Shown here: positions 50,037 through 59,208 of the stretch, one piece after another
Layout of the letters: each line of letters starts with the position of its first letter
Position numbering within the stretch: position 1 is the first letter of the stretch
Assembly (NCBI GenBank): GCA_016721725.1
Contig: JADKHN010000006.1
Span: 310,001-374,000 of the forward strand
Length of the DNA: 64,000 bases
Source of the DNA: Chitinophagaceae bacterium
Lineage (GTDB): Bacteria > Bacteroidota > Bacteroidia > Chitinophagales > Chitinophagaceae
Reading direction: 5' to 3'
Notes under the pieces: model-generated
Told to the model about the DNA's origin: nothing
The model's input: only the letters and a program-made list of their open reading frames with translations
Databases searched by the model: none
Program-made: the position numbers and the translations under genes

Positions 50037-52336
50037 TAATTCAACAGTCTGATCACCTTCCTCGCCCCGTTGAACGCCATCCTCACTTCGATGAAATACA
50101 ATCCCCTGGAGAGGTTACTGAAATCCAGGTCGAATAGATTACTTCCGTTCAGGGCATTGAAGCTCATCCGCTTCACCTGCTGCCCGGTTCCGCTGATCAG
50201 CCGCACATCCACCACGGAACTCTGGTTGGTCACCAGGTAGAGCCGCTGCTGCTTCCCGGGGTTATCCCACAACTGAATGGAGAATCCATCCTTCATATCC
50301 GCATTATCGAAATCAACGGTCACCAGTTTGGTGATCTCGCTGACGCAATTCCCGTATTGATAAACGTATTTGAACTGGTGCGAACCCACACCCACCAGCT
50401 TGGGATAAAAATCAAAACCGATCAGTCCGGGCCCGGTAAGCACACCGCCCGGAGGGGTAACGGAAAGGCTTACCCCGTTTTGGGTATGCAGGTAGGTTGA
50501 CTGAAGTCCGACGATATCAACCGGCGCTTTGGCAACCACATAGGCAGTTACTGCTTTGCGGACGCCCGAATTACAAACTTGTGGTGTTCCTTCGATCTGC
50601 CAGTTATAACAAAAGGGATACACATTATCCCCCATCGAAGAACCCACGATACGGGCCATGCTGCTGAAATTGAACGGATAACCGATATTGGCGCTGGCGG
50701 TGGTACTGGAGTATAATGCTGTTACCGCGGAACCGCTGCTGAGGCCCAGCTGAAGGTTCAGTCCGGCTGGGACAAAAAAGTCCAGCGTCACATCCTGTTT
50801 ACCCGCAACCAGGGTCACCGTCTTCTGGGTGATCACATCACCATAGATATCCCTGAGCTGGAACGTGCGATTACCCGCAACGGATGCATCCACCGTGATC
50901 TTCTTCAGTTTGAAAGGCAGGAAGGCATTGAAAATAAGATAATTCGCCTTGGTGGTGGTGTAGTTACCGGCGGAGCTGAAATTGGTATTCACCGGACCGA
51001 CCACACCAAAGGTCTGAGAGGGTTGATCAGCCACATAAAAAGTGGTGTTGGTTGATAAAGATCCTGTCTGGAAATTGTTGCCGATATAAACGAGATTACC
51101 GTTCACCGGCGCATCGAACCAATGCGCATTTCCGCTGGCATAGAGATTGGCTTTTTCACCGATGCAAACCGTATCCGTTTTGGTCGTAGTTGGGATGGAA
51201 CTGGCCGGTGCCGCCACGATATTCAACGTATCACTGGTGGTAGTACCACAGGGTGTTGTAGCCCTGACCCAATATTTACCTGCCTGGTTGATGGTGGTCT
51301 TCTGGGTTGTGGCGCCATTGCTCCAGAGATAGCTGTTGGCGCCGCTGGCTTCCAGGTCCAGACTTTCACCGGCGCAAAGGATATTTCCCTTCTTGCTGAA
51401 GATATAGGCATAGGGTCCGGTATTGGCCGTGCGTTGTTTTTGCAGGTTGACCGAGGCCGAGAGCCAGTTATTGTCTTCATTCATCTCCTGGAAATGATTA
51501 TCCGGATCCACCTGGATCATCACGTAATAGTTACCGTTACAGGCTTCGTACGGTATCTTGATGAAGCTCTCATCCAGGTATTGATGGTAGATATCGACAC
51601 GGCCCACACTGATCCCCTGGCGGGCTTCGCCGCAGCCATAGCCGCCGGCCAGTCCGTAGTTGGGGAAACTGGCGTTGTTGAGCACATTGCCACCGGCATC
51701 CACACAATCACCCAGGGCCCCGCTGCAGGTGGTCAGGTCAATGAGGCAGAAACTGACCTTGATGCCGCTGTTCACGATCGGCCATTTCAATGTATCCGCA
51801 ACAGAGGGATCTTTCAGGCGCAGGGTATACAATCCCCATCCTTCGATATGGATATGACCGTGGGCGGGGTGAAACTGCATCCAACCCGCGTCCCTCAAAA
51901 TGAACTGGAAGGTATTGCCCACTTTCTGGTAGATCTTCTGTTTGATGAGCCGTTTGGGATAGGATCCGTCCGGGCACATAAAATTGGCCGGGGGGAAAAA
52001 GTTCCTCAAGGTATCGGAACCGCAGACGTAATCGTTGGTGGTGCTGGTTTGCAGGGGTCCCCAACCCACATTGGGCGTGGATACATCCAGGCGGATCAGT
52101 CCCTTATCCACCGTGGAGATCCCCTGGCTGTATTCCGTCCAGCCCGTCGTGGCATTCAAGGTCTTTTTACCGGCCAGTATATCGGGCAGGAGGATGCAAT
52201 TGGTGGAACCCGGAGTAGGACAAGAACATCCCGCCGGGTTGGTTTCGGTGCATTGAGCCAGTACGGCCTCGGAAAAAATACCGCTGAAACAGCATAAAAG
52301 GATCAGTACAAAACCGGGAAAGGTCTTATTTCTCAT
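50036..52336 (-). CDS. Secreted lysyl-oxidase-like protein with T9SS sorting domain
   Basis: This 766-residue protein starts at the ATG at 52336, giving a clean signal (FPGFVLILLCCFSGIFSEAVLAQ). Residues about 75-290 match the lysyl oxidase fold. The copper motif HPAHGHIH has H156, H159, H161 and H163, as in the animal HxxHxHxH. GIKVSFCLID carries K193 and RQGISVGRVDIYHQYLDE carries Y250, the Lys and Tyr that become the LTQ cofactor in animal enzymes. NGNYYVMIQVDPDNHFQEMN follows the animal pattern. After a middle region with adhesive, PKD- or Ig-like stretches, the last 80 residues are a T9SS type A sorting domain (FSIQLWDNPG to the end). Copper-dependent amine oxidation outside the cell is inferred. 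Confidence 0.88.
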   Translation of the reverse strand: MRNKTFPGFVLILLCCFSGIFSEAVLAQCTETNPAGCSCPTPGSTNCILLPDILAGKKTLNATTGWTEYSQGISTVDKGLIRLDVSTPNVGWGPLQTSTTNDYVCGSDTLRNFFPPANFMCPDGSYPKRLIKQKIYQKVGNTFQFILRDAGWMQFHPAHGHIHIEGWGLYTLRLKDPSVADTLKWPIVNSGIKVSFCLIDLTTCSGALGDCVDAGGNVLNNASFPNYGLAGGYGCGEARQGISVGRVDIYHQYLDESFIKIPYEACNGNYYVMIQVDPDNHFQEMNEDNNWLSASVNLQKQRTANTGPYAYIFSKKGNILCAGESLDLEASGANSYLWSNGATTQKTTINQAGKYWVRATTPCGTTTSDTLNIVAAPASSIPTTTKTDTVCIGEKANLYASGNAHWFDAPVNGNLVYIGNNFQTGSLSTNTTFYVADQPSQTFGVVGPVNTNFSSAGNYTTTKANYLIFNAFLPFKLKKITVDASVAGNRTFQLRDIYGDVITQKTVTLVAGKQDVTLDFFVPAGLNLQLGLSSGSAVTALYSSTTASANIGYPFNFSSMARIVGSSMGDNVYPFCYNWQIEGTPQVCNSGVRKAVTAYVVAKAPVDIVGLQSTYLHTQNGVSLSVTPPGGVLTGPGLIGFDFYPKLVGVGSHQFKYVYQYGNCVSEITKLVTVDFDNADMKDGFSIQLWDNPGKQQRLYLVTNQSSVVDVRLISGTGQQVKRMSFNALNGSNLFDLDFSNLSRGLYFIEVRMAFNGARKVIRLLN

Positions 52337-52490
52337 ACCAGTTAATTGAAGGGTGATCGAACAGAACCCTGACAATATAATATTATTTTCCGGAAAGGAA
52401 AGCGAAAAAAGTGTTGAAACCGTTGTCAGGACTGATTCTTATTAGATAAAGTTAATATGCTTCATCGGTTGGGAAGGATGCCGGAGAATG

Positions 52491-52530
52491 GAAAATGGAA
52501 AATGGAGAATGGAAAATGGAAGGTCTCTTC
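52491..52530. repeat. GGAAAATGGA simple repeat
   Basis: GAATGGAAAATGGAAAATGG continues into a GAGAATGGAAAATGGAAGG tract, a slippage-prone array. It lies upstream of the composite 9-bp repeat at 52562. Confidence 0.8.
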
Positions 52531-52561
52531 TATAGATGAGTTCTTCTAAACCTCTTATTCA

Positions 52562-52630
52562 TCCTCCGTAGCTTTAGCGAAGGAGGAAACCTTTTAAACC
52601 TCTTAAACGACTTAAACCTTTTAAACCTTT
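52562..52630. repeat. Composite repeat: TCCTCC/GGAGGA hairpin plus 9-bp TTAAACnnn array, copy B
   Basis: TCCTCCGTAGCTTTAGCGAA followed by GGAGGA makes the hairpin, then AAACCTTTTAAACCTCTTAA and further 9-bp TTAAACnnn units reach the stop codon of the methyltransferase gene (minus strand). Confidence 0.85.
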
Positions 52631-53476
52631 TCAACCTTTCACCGCCAGCAAAAAGTAATACTTCCACAATCCTTTCTTCAACGTGATGTACTGCAATTTA
52701 GCCGTAGCGATATTCTTCATCCCGAATGCATGGGCTTTAGGATGAAAGAGATTGTAGATACGCCCTGCGATCACCCCGGGAAAATAAGTGCGGTATATTT
52801 TCTTTGCAGAAGGCCAGATGGCCCGGGTAAGGTCCTGCTCCGTTTCGACCTTAAAACCTGCCTGCAACAGGAAGCCGTTGAATCTATCCAGTTCGATGAA
52901 ATGATCACAGGTCCAGCCATGGGCCCAGTCCAGCATCAATTGGGCATCGGCGCCAGTGAGGCCCGGTTGCTGAAAAAAATCGGCCATGATGAGCCGGCCG
53001 CCGGGTTTCAATACCCGCCAGGCTTCTTTCACGAAATCGTTCTTGTCCTGGGTATGACAAACACTTTCCACGGCCCAAACCACATCAAAGCTCTCGTCGG
53101 GGAAACCGGTCGCGGTATAATCCTTCTGTTCAAAATGAACCCGGTCCGTTAATCCGTCCTTATGTGACAGTGCGGTAGCGAGTTCCACCTGCCGCGCGCT
53201 GAGGGTGATCCCGGTCGCCCTGCAACCTGTATTCTTTCCTAACCACAACGAAGAGCCGCCAATGCCGCATCCCGCATCCAGTACATGGTCTTGCGACGTG
53301 ATCCCGGCCAGTTCAGCCATTCTGCGATTGGTATTCATCAGGGCCTCGTGAAGATTCCTGGTGGAAGCGTCCCACAAGCCGTAATGCAGGGAACGGCTTT
53401 TGTATAATTGCCAGCCCCAGCGGTATTGGGTCTCGCTGAGTTTGTAATAGCGTTCGATGTCTTCGTTGGAGAACAT
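52631..53476 (-). CDS. SAM-dependent methyltransferase
   Basis: This is a 281-residue protein from the ATG at 53476; earlier in-frame Mets give unlikely N-termini. The class I fold shows HVLDAGCGIGGSSLWLG for SAM, TGITLSARQVELA, FDVVWAVESVCH and EAWRVLKPGGRLIMADFF. The overall pattern is close to tocopherol/sterol C-methyltransferases and to other small-molecule methyltransferases (HYGLWD near the start is typical). The substrate is unknown. It is cytoplasmic. It lies directly downstream of smc on the same strand with a 123-bp gap. Confidence 0.85.
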   Translation of the reverse strand: MFSNEDIERYYKLSETQYRWGWQLYKSRSLHYGLWDASTRNLHEALMNTNRRMAELAGITSQDHVLDAGCGIGGSSLWLGKNTGCRATGITLSARQVELATALSHKDGLTDRVHFEQKDYTATGFPDESFDVVWAVESVCHTQDKNDFVKEAWRVLKPGGRLIMADFFQQPGLTGADAQLMLDWAHGWTCDHFIELDRFNGFLLQAGFKVETEQDLTRAIWPSAKKIYRTYFPGVIAGRIYNLFHPKAHAFGMKNIATAKLQYITLKKGLWKYYFLLAVKG

Positions 53477-53599
53477 GAGAGGAGTGCAATTAAAAATGAA
53501 AAATGAATAATGATCTAACCTGATTGAAGGCCTATAGATAGGAATGCTTGAGTGAACTGAAGACATTCTTCATTTCCCATTTTTAATTTTTCACTCTAT

Positions 53600-56500
53600 T
53601 TAATTCAGACTTCTGAAATCAACCGGAACCAACTTGCTCACCCCCGGCTCCTGCATGGTCACGCCATAGATCACGTCCACGGCGCTCATGGTCATCTTGT
53701 TGTGGGTGACGATGATGAACTGGCTGTTCTCGCTGAATTTCTTGATCATCTGCGTGAACTTACCCACGTTGGCGTCATCGAGCGGGGCGTCCACCTCATC
53801 CAGGATACAGAATGGAGCGGGCTTGATCAGGTAGATGGCGAAAAGCAATGCCGTCGCGGTGAGGGTCTTCTCTCCCCCGCTCAATTGTCCGATCGAGGAA
53901 GGACGTTTGCCCTTGGGTTTGGCGACGATCTCGATACCGGTATCGGCCAGGTTCTCCGGGTCGCTGAGGATCATATCTGCGGTATCGTCTTCGGTGAAGA
54001 GGGCCTGGAACACTTTCTGGAAATTCTCGCGTACGCGGTTGAAGGTATCCAGGAACTGCTGATTGGCCGTGGCCTCCACTTCCTGGATGGTCTGCATGAG
54101 ACTGTCCTTTGCCGTTACCAGGTCGTTCTTCTGTTCCAGGATGAACTCGTACCGCTTCTTCATTTCGGTATAGGCTTCAATGGCCGTAGGATTGATCTCT
54201 CCTATATTTTCCAGGCGCTTGCGCATCCTTTCGTTCTTCTCTTTCAGTTCCTCCAGCGGCGTATCACCGGTGCGGGGCTCGTCGATGATGGCGTCCAGGT
54301 CAACCCTGAATTCCACGCTCAGCCTTTCCTTCATGCCCGCGAGCTGCAGCTTGAGATCGGTCAGCTTATCCTTGATCTCATTGAGCAGGGTATCGATCCC
54401 TTCTTTTGATTTATGCTTGTGGCGGATCTCACTCTCCTTTTCGGCGAGCGCGTTTCGCAGGTTATAATAGGCCTGGTCGGCCTCATTGAGTTTCTTCTCT
54501 TCGGCCTCCTTGTTCTGCAGCATGCCCGTCACCAGGGTCTCCAGTTCAGCCAGCATCGATGCGGTCTCGGTGATGCTTCCGGCGGCTTCCTGCAGCTGCA
54601 CATTACTGTTCTCGATCTGGGCCTTCAGGTCGTTCAGCTGGTTGCTCTTAAATTCAAATTCCTGCTTCAGGGCGATCAGTTTGCTCTGCTGCTTGGTGAA
54701 TTGCAGGTTGCCTTCATTGAAGGCGGCGGTTGCGGCATTGTACCCTTCCTCCGCCTGTTTGTATTCTTCCTCGATCACCTGCATCTTACCGGCGAGTTCG
54801 GTGAGCTGTCCGTTGAACTGGTTCAGGGCTTCCCGCGTACTGGCGATATCGCCGTGGTTGGCTTCCAGCTGCTGATTCAGATCGGTCAGCCTTTGCGCGC
54901 TGGTGGTTTCCAGGTGCGCCAGGTTCTCCGTTTTGTTCTGGAGGGAGAAGACCAGGTTGGTGAGGTTGCTGATATCCTGCTGGGTCTGCCGGATGGCATT
55001 CTCCTTCAATTGCTCGTTATAGGCGATCACCTGGTTATGTCGGCCCTGGATGGTCTCTTTCAATCCGTTCACTATAGTATCCTGCGCGGCGATCTCTTCC
55101 TGCAGTTTTTCCAGGTTCTTCACCCGGCCGATCTTCTTGCCTTCGAAAAGACCCACACTTCCACCGGTCAGCGAGTATTTCCCTTTTACGTATTTGCCGG
55201 ACTTTTCCAGCACCACCGCCCCATTGCTGTTCTGCAAGGCGTCCTCGTTCTCAGCGATATAGACATTACCCAATAAGTGTTTCGCGAGTTGCTCATAGCG
55301 GGCGTCGATCTCTACGACACCCAGGGCCGGGATCGTACCGTCCGGCTGGTGCGTGGGGATGAACTCAGTGAATTTATCCAGCAGGAAGAAATTGGCCTTG
55401 CCTTTCTTATGTTCATCCAGCAGGTGAACGGCTTGCAGTCCTTCGCCCAGGTTATTGACGACATAATAGTTGAGATAAGGCTCCAGTACATTCTCCACCG
55501 CGGCCCGGTACTCTTCTTTCACATAGATGATATCGCTGAGCAAGGGAGCCGAATGGTTCCACTCGGGGTTATTGTGCAGGTATTTGACGCTCTCGGGATA
55601 GCCGTCCATGGAATCGATCATGCTCTTCAGCAGGTCGTGTTCATTCTTCTTGCTGTCGAGTTTGCGGTTCTCTTCGGCCAGTTCATTGCGTAGTCCTTCA
55701 AGCTGACCCTGGGTAGCCAGGATCTGTTCCTTGGTGAACTCATGTTCCTCCTGCAATTGCTGGAGGTCGGTCTTTTTAGTGGCTAACTCCTCTTCACGGA
55801 CACGCTTTTCCGCTTCCAGCTGTTCCAGCTGAGCCTGGCGCTGGTTCCTTTCTTCCTGGATCTGGCTGATCGTTCGCTGCAGGTTCAGGATGGAGGTATC
55901 AGCTACCGCCACCTTTTTTTCCGCTTCAAACTGGTTGCGCTGTATGGTCTGGTTCTCACGCCGCAGGGCATCGATCTGGCTTCGCTGGTCGTCGAAGGTC
56001 TTTCGTTTATCTTCCACCGAATGCTGGAGGGTCTGGAGGTTTTGCTCCGATTCCTGTATCCGGGCCTCGTCATCCCTGATCTGTGTACCGGTGAACTGGA
56101 TGCTTTCCTCGAGACCGGTCAATTGACCGCTGGATTTCTGAATGAATTCGTGCAGGCTGGATTCCCGTTCCTTCAGGTATTGCAGGCGCTGAACGCTCAG
56201 GCTCTTTTCGCTTTCCTTGGCGCGTACGGCTTCCAGCATCTGGTTATAGGACTGCTGCATATCGTGCAGTTCCTTTTCCTTTTCCACAAAGCCCAGTTTC
56301 TCCTGTTCGAGCAGGGCTTCTTCCTTGGCGATGGCGGTTTCCAGTTCGATCCGCTTGTCCACTTCAGCCTGTTGCTGCTCGTTCAGGTCGCGGTAGGTGA
56401 TATTGAAACCCTCCAGGGCCGCCTTGGCCAGTTCGATGCTGACCTCCTTGTATTCCTTCTTGATCTCGAAGTATTTCTCGGCCTTTTTGGCCTGGCTTTC

Positions 56501-57115
56501 GAGGCTTTTCAATTGGTTATTGATCTCGAACAAGAGGTCCTCGATACGGGCCAGGTCCTGCTCGGTGGCATCCAGTTTCAGTTTGGCCTCTTTTTTCCGG
56601 GTCTTGTAGATGGAGATGCCGGCGGCCTGTTCCAGCATTTTGCGGCGGCTGTTCTCCTTGTCCTTGATGATATCGTCCACCATGCCCAGTTCGATGATGG
56701 CATAGCTGTCGGTGCTGATCCCGGTATCCATGAAGAGGTTATGGATGTCCTTGAGGCGACAGGCCACGTCGTTCAGCCGGTATTCACTTTCGCCGCTTTT
56801 ATAATATTTACGGGTTACCGTTACGGTGTTGAATTCCGTGGGAAGCAGGTTCTTGGTATTCTCAAATGTGAGGCTTACTTCGGCCAGACCGCTGCTGCTG
56901 CGGGTCTTGGAGCCATTGAATACGAGGCTTTCCAGGTTCTCGGAACGTAGGTTGGAGATCTTGTGCTCCCCGATCACCCAGCGGATACTGTCCACGATAT
57001 TGCTTTTACCACATCCGTTGGGCCCGATGACCCCGGTGATCCCTTCATCAAAATTCAGTATGGTTTTATCGGCAAAACTCTTAAATCCCTTTATTTCTAA
57101 ACTCTTTAAACGCAC
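53600..57115 (-). CDS. smc: Chromosome segregation protein SMC
   Basis: This 1171-residue protein is a complete SMC ATPase, the core of bacterial condensin that organises chromosomes. The N-terminal Walker A is GPNGCGKS (31-38), followed by long coiled coils, a hinge near residues 510-680 (YLNYYVVNNLGEGLQAV), a second coil, and the C-terminal LSGGEKTLTATALL signature with the Walker B segment PFCILDEVDAPLDDANV. The typical length is about 1180. The start matches the family's MRLKSLEIKGFKSFADKT. A -7 element lies at 57140. No scpA or scpB is nearby. Confidence 0.97.
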   Translation of the reverse strand: MRLKSLEIKGFKSFADKTILNFDEGITGVIGPNGCGKSNIVDSIRWVIGEHKISNLRSENLESLVFNGSKTRSSSGLAEVSLTFENTKNLLPTEFNTVTVTRKYYKSGESEYRLNDVACRLKDIHNLFMDTGISTDSYAIIELGMVDDIIKDKENSRRKMLEQAAGISIYKTRKKEAKLKLDATEQDLARIEDLLFEINNQLKSLESQAKKAEKYFEIKKEYKEVSIELAKAALEGFNITYRDLNEQQQAEVDKRIELETAIAKEEALLEQEKLGFVEKEKELHDMQQSYNQMLEAVRAKESEKSLSVQRLQYLKERESSLHEFIQKSSGQLTGLEESIQFTGTQIRDDEARIQESEQNLQTLQHSVEDKRKTFDDQRSQIDALRRENQTIQRNQFEAEKKVAVADTSILNLQRTISQIQEERNQRQAQLEQLEAEKRVREEELATKKTDLQQLQEEHEFTKEQILATQGQLEGLRNELAEENRKLDSKKNEHDLLKSMIDSMDGYPESVKYLHNNPEWNHSAPLLSDIIYVKEEYRAAVENVLEPYLNYYVVNNLGEGLQAVHLLDEHKKGKANFFLLDKFTEFIPTHQPDGTIPALGVVEIDARYEQLAKHLLGNVYIAENEDALQNSNGAVVLEKSGKYVKGKYSLTGGSVGLFEGKKIGRVKNLEKLQEEIAAQDTIVNGLKETIQGRHNQVIAYNEQLKENAIRQTQQDISNLTNLVFSLQNKTENLAHLETTSAQRLTDLNQQLEANHGDIASTREALNQFNGQLTELAGKMQVIEEEYKQAEEGYNAATAAFNEGNLQFTKQQSKLIALKQEFEFKSNQLNDLKAQIENSNVQLQEAAGSITETASMLAELETLVTGMLQNKEAEEKKLNEADQAYYNLRNALAEKESEIRHKHKSKEGIDTLLNEIKDKLTDLKLQLAGMKERLSVEFRVDLDAIIDEPRTGDTPLEELKEKNERMRKRLENIGEINPTAIEAYTEMKKRYEFILEQKNDLVTAKDSLMQTIQEVEATANQQFLDTFNRVRENFQKVFQALFTEDDTADMILSDPENLADTGIEIVAKPKGKRPSSIGQLSGGEKTLTATALLFAIYLIKPAPFCILDEVDAPLDDANVGKFTQMIKKFSENSQFIIVTHNKMTMSAVDVIYGVTMQEPGVSKLVPVDFRSLN

Positions 57116-57139
57116 GGTCTCAATGTTTTAGTCAGACGG

Positions 57140-57147
57140 CAAATATA
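57140..57147 (-). promoter_or_regulatory. Candidate -7 element for smc
   Basis: TATATTTG on the minus strand fits TAnnTTTG exactly, 25 bp before the smc start codon. A TTTTC run upstream at roughly the expected distance may act as the -33 element. Confidence 0.5.
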
Positions 57148-57488
57148 GAGTAATGCCCGAAAAGAACGTTTTGATTGTTTACACCAATTATGCAGAGTTA
57201 TGCACAGGTTTTTAACAAGTTTGGGATGAGTGATCCCTTTCATATAACGACCGTCAGCACTGTATTTTCACAGAATCAACTCGGTAAAAAGCACCCGTTC
57301 TCCGGGCATATTCCTGGAAAAAATCCCCGGTTCATCCACGTAAAAAACCGGTTCGGGAACTTTTATACCCGGCTATACAATATGAAGCCGTTCTCATCGT
57401 TTCAACAATGACCTTCACATTTCCCCTACCCCTACTGCCGGCATCGCCGAATCCAATTTTTTTTATATTTAAACTAAAACCAAATCCT
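57148..57488. other. Intergenic region without recognisable gene
   Basis: This stretch separates divergent genes. The smc promoter occupies the left edge. The 78-codon frame at 57175-57411 has no start context, no recognisable motif and is probably chance. The right end is an AT-rich run before the lipoprotein start. Confidence 0.45.
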
Positions 57489-58076
57489 ATGAAAAGAATC
57501 TTACTTTATGGAGCATTCGCTGTTTCCACTACCCTCTTTTTTTCCTGTCAGAAAGCCAGTCCTGATGAGATGGCCAATCCTGCCCATTCAAACTTAAAAG
57601 ACAATGAAGTAATCTCGGGCCGAAATGGTGGTGGCGAAGGAGAATGCCCGGCAACTGAAGTGACCCTGATCGCGGGCCAGCACATTAATTCCGGATCCGT
57701 TTCAGTAACCAATGATGCAGATTATATTTACGTAACCTATATTACCGCCAATGGCTACCTGCTCACAGAAACCCATTTGTATGTCGGTGCCTGTAACGCC
57801 ATTCCCGTGAATAACCCCGGCAACCCCATGCCAGGCCAATTCCCTTATTCTTCAGCACATAATTATGCCAACACCTATACTTACCAGGTTCCCATCAGTC
57901 TAATTCCTGCTGGCAGTTGCGGCTGTATCGCCGCACATGCCGTAGTGAAGAAACTCAATGCAGCCGGACAGGTGATCGATACTCAGACCGGCTGGGGCAA
58001 TGGCACCCGGATCAATCCAAATGGCGGCAACTGGGGCATGAAATTCGATTATTGCTCCTGCGTTCCCTTTCCATAA
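57489..58076 (+). CDS. Small lipoprotein, conserved Bacteroidota type
   Basis: This 195-residue protein starts at the ATG at 57489. The signal ends in LFFSC, with C20 in a lipobox, so it should be a lipoprotein; the preceding in-frame 27 residues are AT-rich and not signal-like. The mature part is beta-rich and includes CPATEVTLIAGQHINSGSVS and an ATHLYV-like turn in YLLTETHLYVG, common in small Bacteroidota secreted proteins, plus CGCIAAHAVVKK and the C-terminal CSCVPFP. It is followed by a strong terminator. Confidence 0.7.
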   Translation: MKRILLYGAFAVSTTLFFSCQKASPDEMANPAHSNLKDNEVISGRNGGGEGECPATEVTLIAGQHINSGSVSVTNDADYIYVTYITANGYLLTETHLYVGACNAIPVNNPGNPMPGQFPYSSAHNYANTYTYQVPISLIPAGSCGCIAAHAVVKKLNAAGQVIDTQTGWGNGTRINPNGGNWGMKFDYCSCVPFP

Positions 58077-58096
58077 TATTACCTATTTGAGCATAG

Positions 58097-58127
58097 ACCG
58101 GCCGGACATCTTCCGGCCGGTTTTTTT
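58097..58127 (+). terminator. Rho-independent terminator
   Basis: ACCGGCCGGA / TCCGGCCGGT form a near-perfect stem around a 4-6 base loop, followed by seven T residues. It separates the lipoprotein gene from the channel-caspase locus. Confidence 0.93.
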
Positions 58128-58184
58128 ATGCATTCATGGTTTATTCGAACTAGTTTTTTATCTTACCTGTATCAAACACTGCCA

Positions 58185-59171
58185 ATGAGAAAATTGCTCC
58201 TCCTGTTCTGCCTGTCCCTGTTCTGTAATTCCCTGATCGCCCAGGATACCGGTCCGGCCGGATCAGAGAAAAAAAAGCCCGATACCGTTACTGTCGGCGT
58301 CTATATCACCAGCATACACGACATCGATTTCAAACAGAAGGAGTACTTTGTCAACCTTTGGGCCTGGTTCCGGTATAAGAAAGAGAACGCCGCTTTCGAT
58401 TTCGCCCATAACCTGGAGATCCCGAATGCGAAAACCTTTACCACTTCATACCTTACGGTGGACAGTTCTGGCGACGACATTTACATGCTCATGAAGCTCC
58501 AATGCGAGATGAAGGACAACTGGAAGATCGCCAATTTTCCCTTCGACCGTCAGAAGCTCAGGCTATCGATTGAAAACTCCCTGTATGACGCCAATTCCCT
58601 GGTCTTCAAAGTGGATACGGCCGGCGATCATTACGACCGCCGCTACGCCATCAGCGGATGGAAGATCATCCCCGACAGTTTTCAAATGGTGGCCGAGAAC
58701 CGAATCTATAAAACCGCCTTTGGCGACAAGTACGCGAAAAAACCGGAAGCGAAATACCACGCTTTCAAGATCCGCATCGGCATTGAACGCGATGCCACCG
58801 GTCTGTTCTGGAAAATGTTCCTGGGCATGTACATCGCCTTCCTCATCGCTTATGTCTGTTTTTATATCCACTCCGACGGGATGGATTCCCGGTTCGGACT
58901 CAGTGTTGGATCTCTCTTCGCCGTCATCGGTAACAAATACATCGTCGATTCATCACTGCCTGAATCTACTTCATTTACCCTGGTGGACACCCTGCACGGA
59001 TTGACCTTATTCTCGATCTTCGTGGTCATTGGCGCAACGGCATTTTCACTCCGGCTGGTCAAGCAGGATAAACTCAGACAGTCAAGACGATTCGACATGA
59101 TCGTGGCTCAATCCTTACTGGCACTGTATGTGATCCTGAATATCATTTTCATCTACCAGGCGGCCAACTAA
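58185..59171 (+). CDS. Pentameric ligand-gated ion channel (Cys-loop family) homologue
   Basis: This 328-residue protein starts at the ATG at 58185 with a Sec signal (MRKLLLLFCLSLFCNSLIAQ). Residues about 35-205 are the beta-sandwich extracellular domain, with TVTVGVYITSIHDIDFKQKE at the start and NFPFDRQKLRLSIENS as the prokaryotic counterpart of the Cys loop (FPFD at 118-121, no Cys pair). Four transmembrane helices follow: M1 about 207-228, M2 about 235-256 with RFGLSVGSLFAVIGNKYIVD, M3 about 267-290, M4 about 303-325. The M2-M3 link SSLPESTSFTLVD fits the family's conserved Pro. This makes a pentameric channel gated by an unknown periplasmic ligand. It ends 37 bp before the caspase gene on the same strand. 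Confidence 0.88.
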   Translation: MRKLLLLFCLSLFCNSLIAQDTGPAGSEKKKPDTVTVGVYITSIHDIDFKQKEYFVNLWAWFRYKKENAAFDFAHNLEIPNAKTFTTSYLTVDSSGDDIYMLMKLQCEMKDNWKIANFPFDRQKLRLSIENSLYDANSLVFKVDTAGDHYDRRYAISGWKIIPDSFQMVAENRIYKTAFGDKYAKKPEAKYHAFKIRIGIERDATGLFWKMFLGMYIAFLIAYVCFYIHSDGMDSRFGLSVGSLFAVIGNKYIVDSSLPESTSFTLVDTLHGLTLFSIFVVIGATAFSLRLVKQDKLRQSRRFDMIVAQSLLALYVILNIIFIYQAAN

Positions 59172-59208
59172 ACGATTGCGAAACAGTTCATCATCACCAG
59201 GAACCTCC

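Noticed and set aside
57175..57411. A 78-codon plus-strand frame upstream of the small lipoprotein
   Set aside because: There is no signal, domain or start context, and the region holds promoters of divergent genes.
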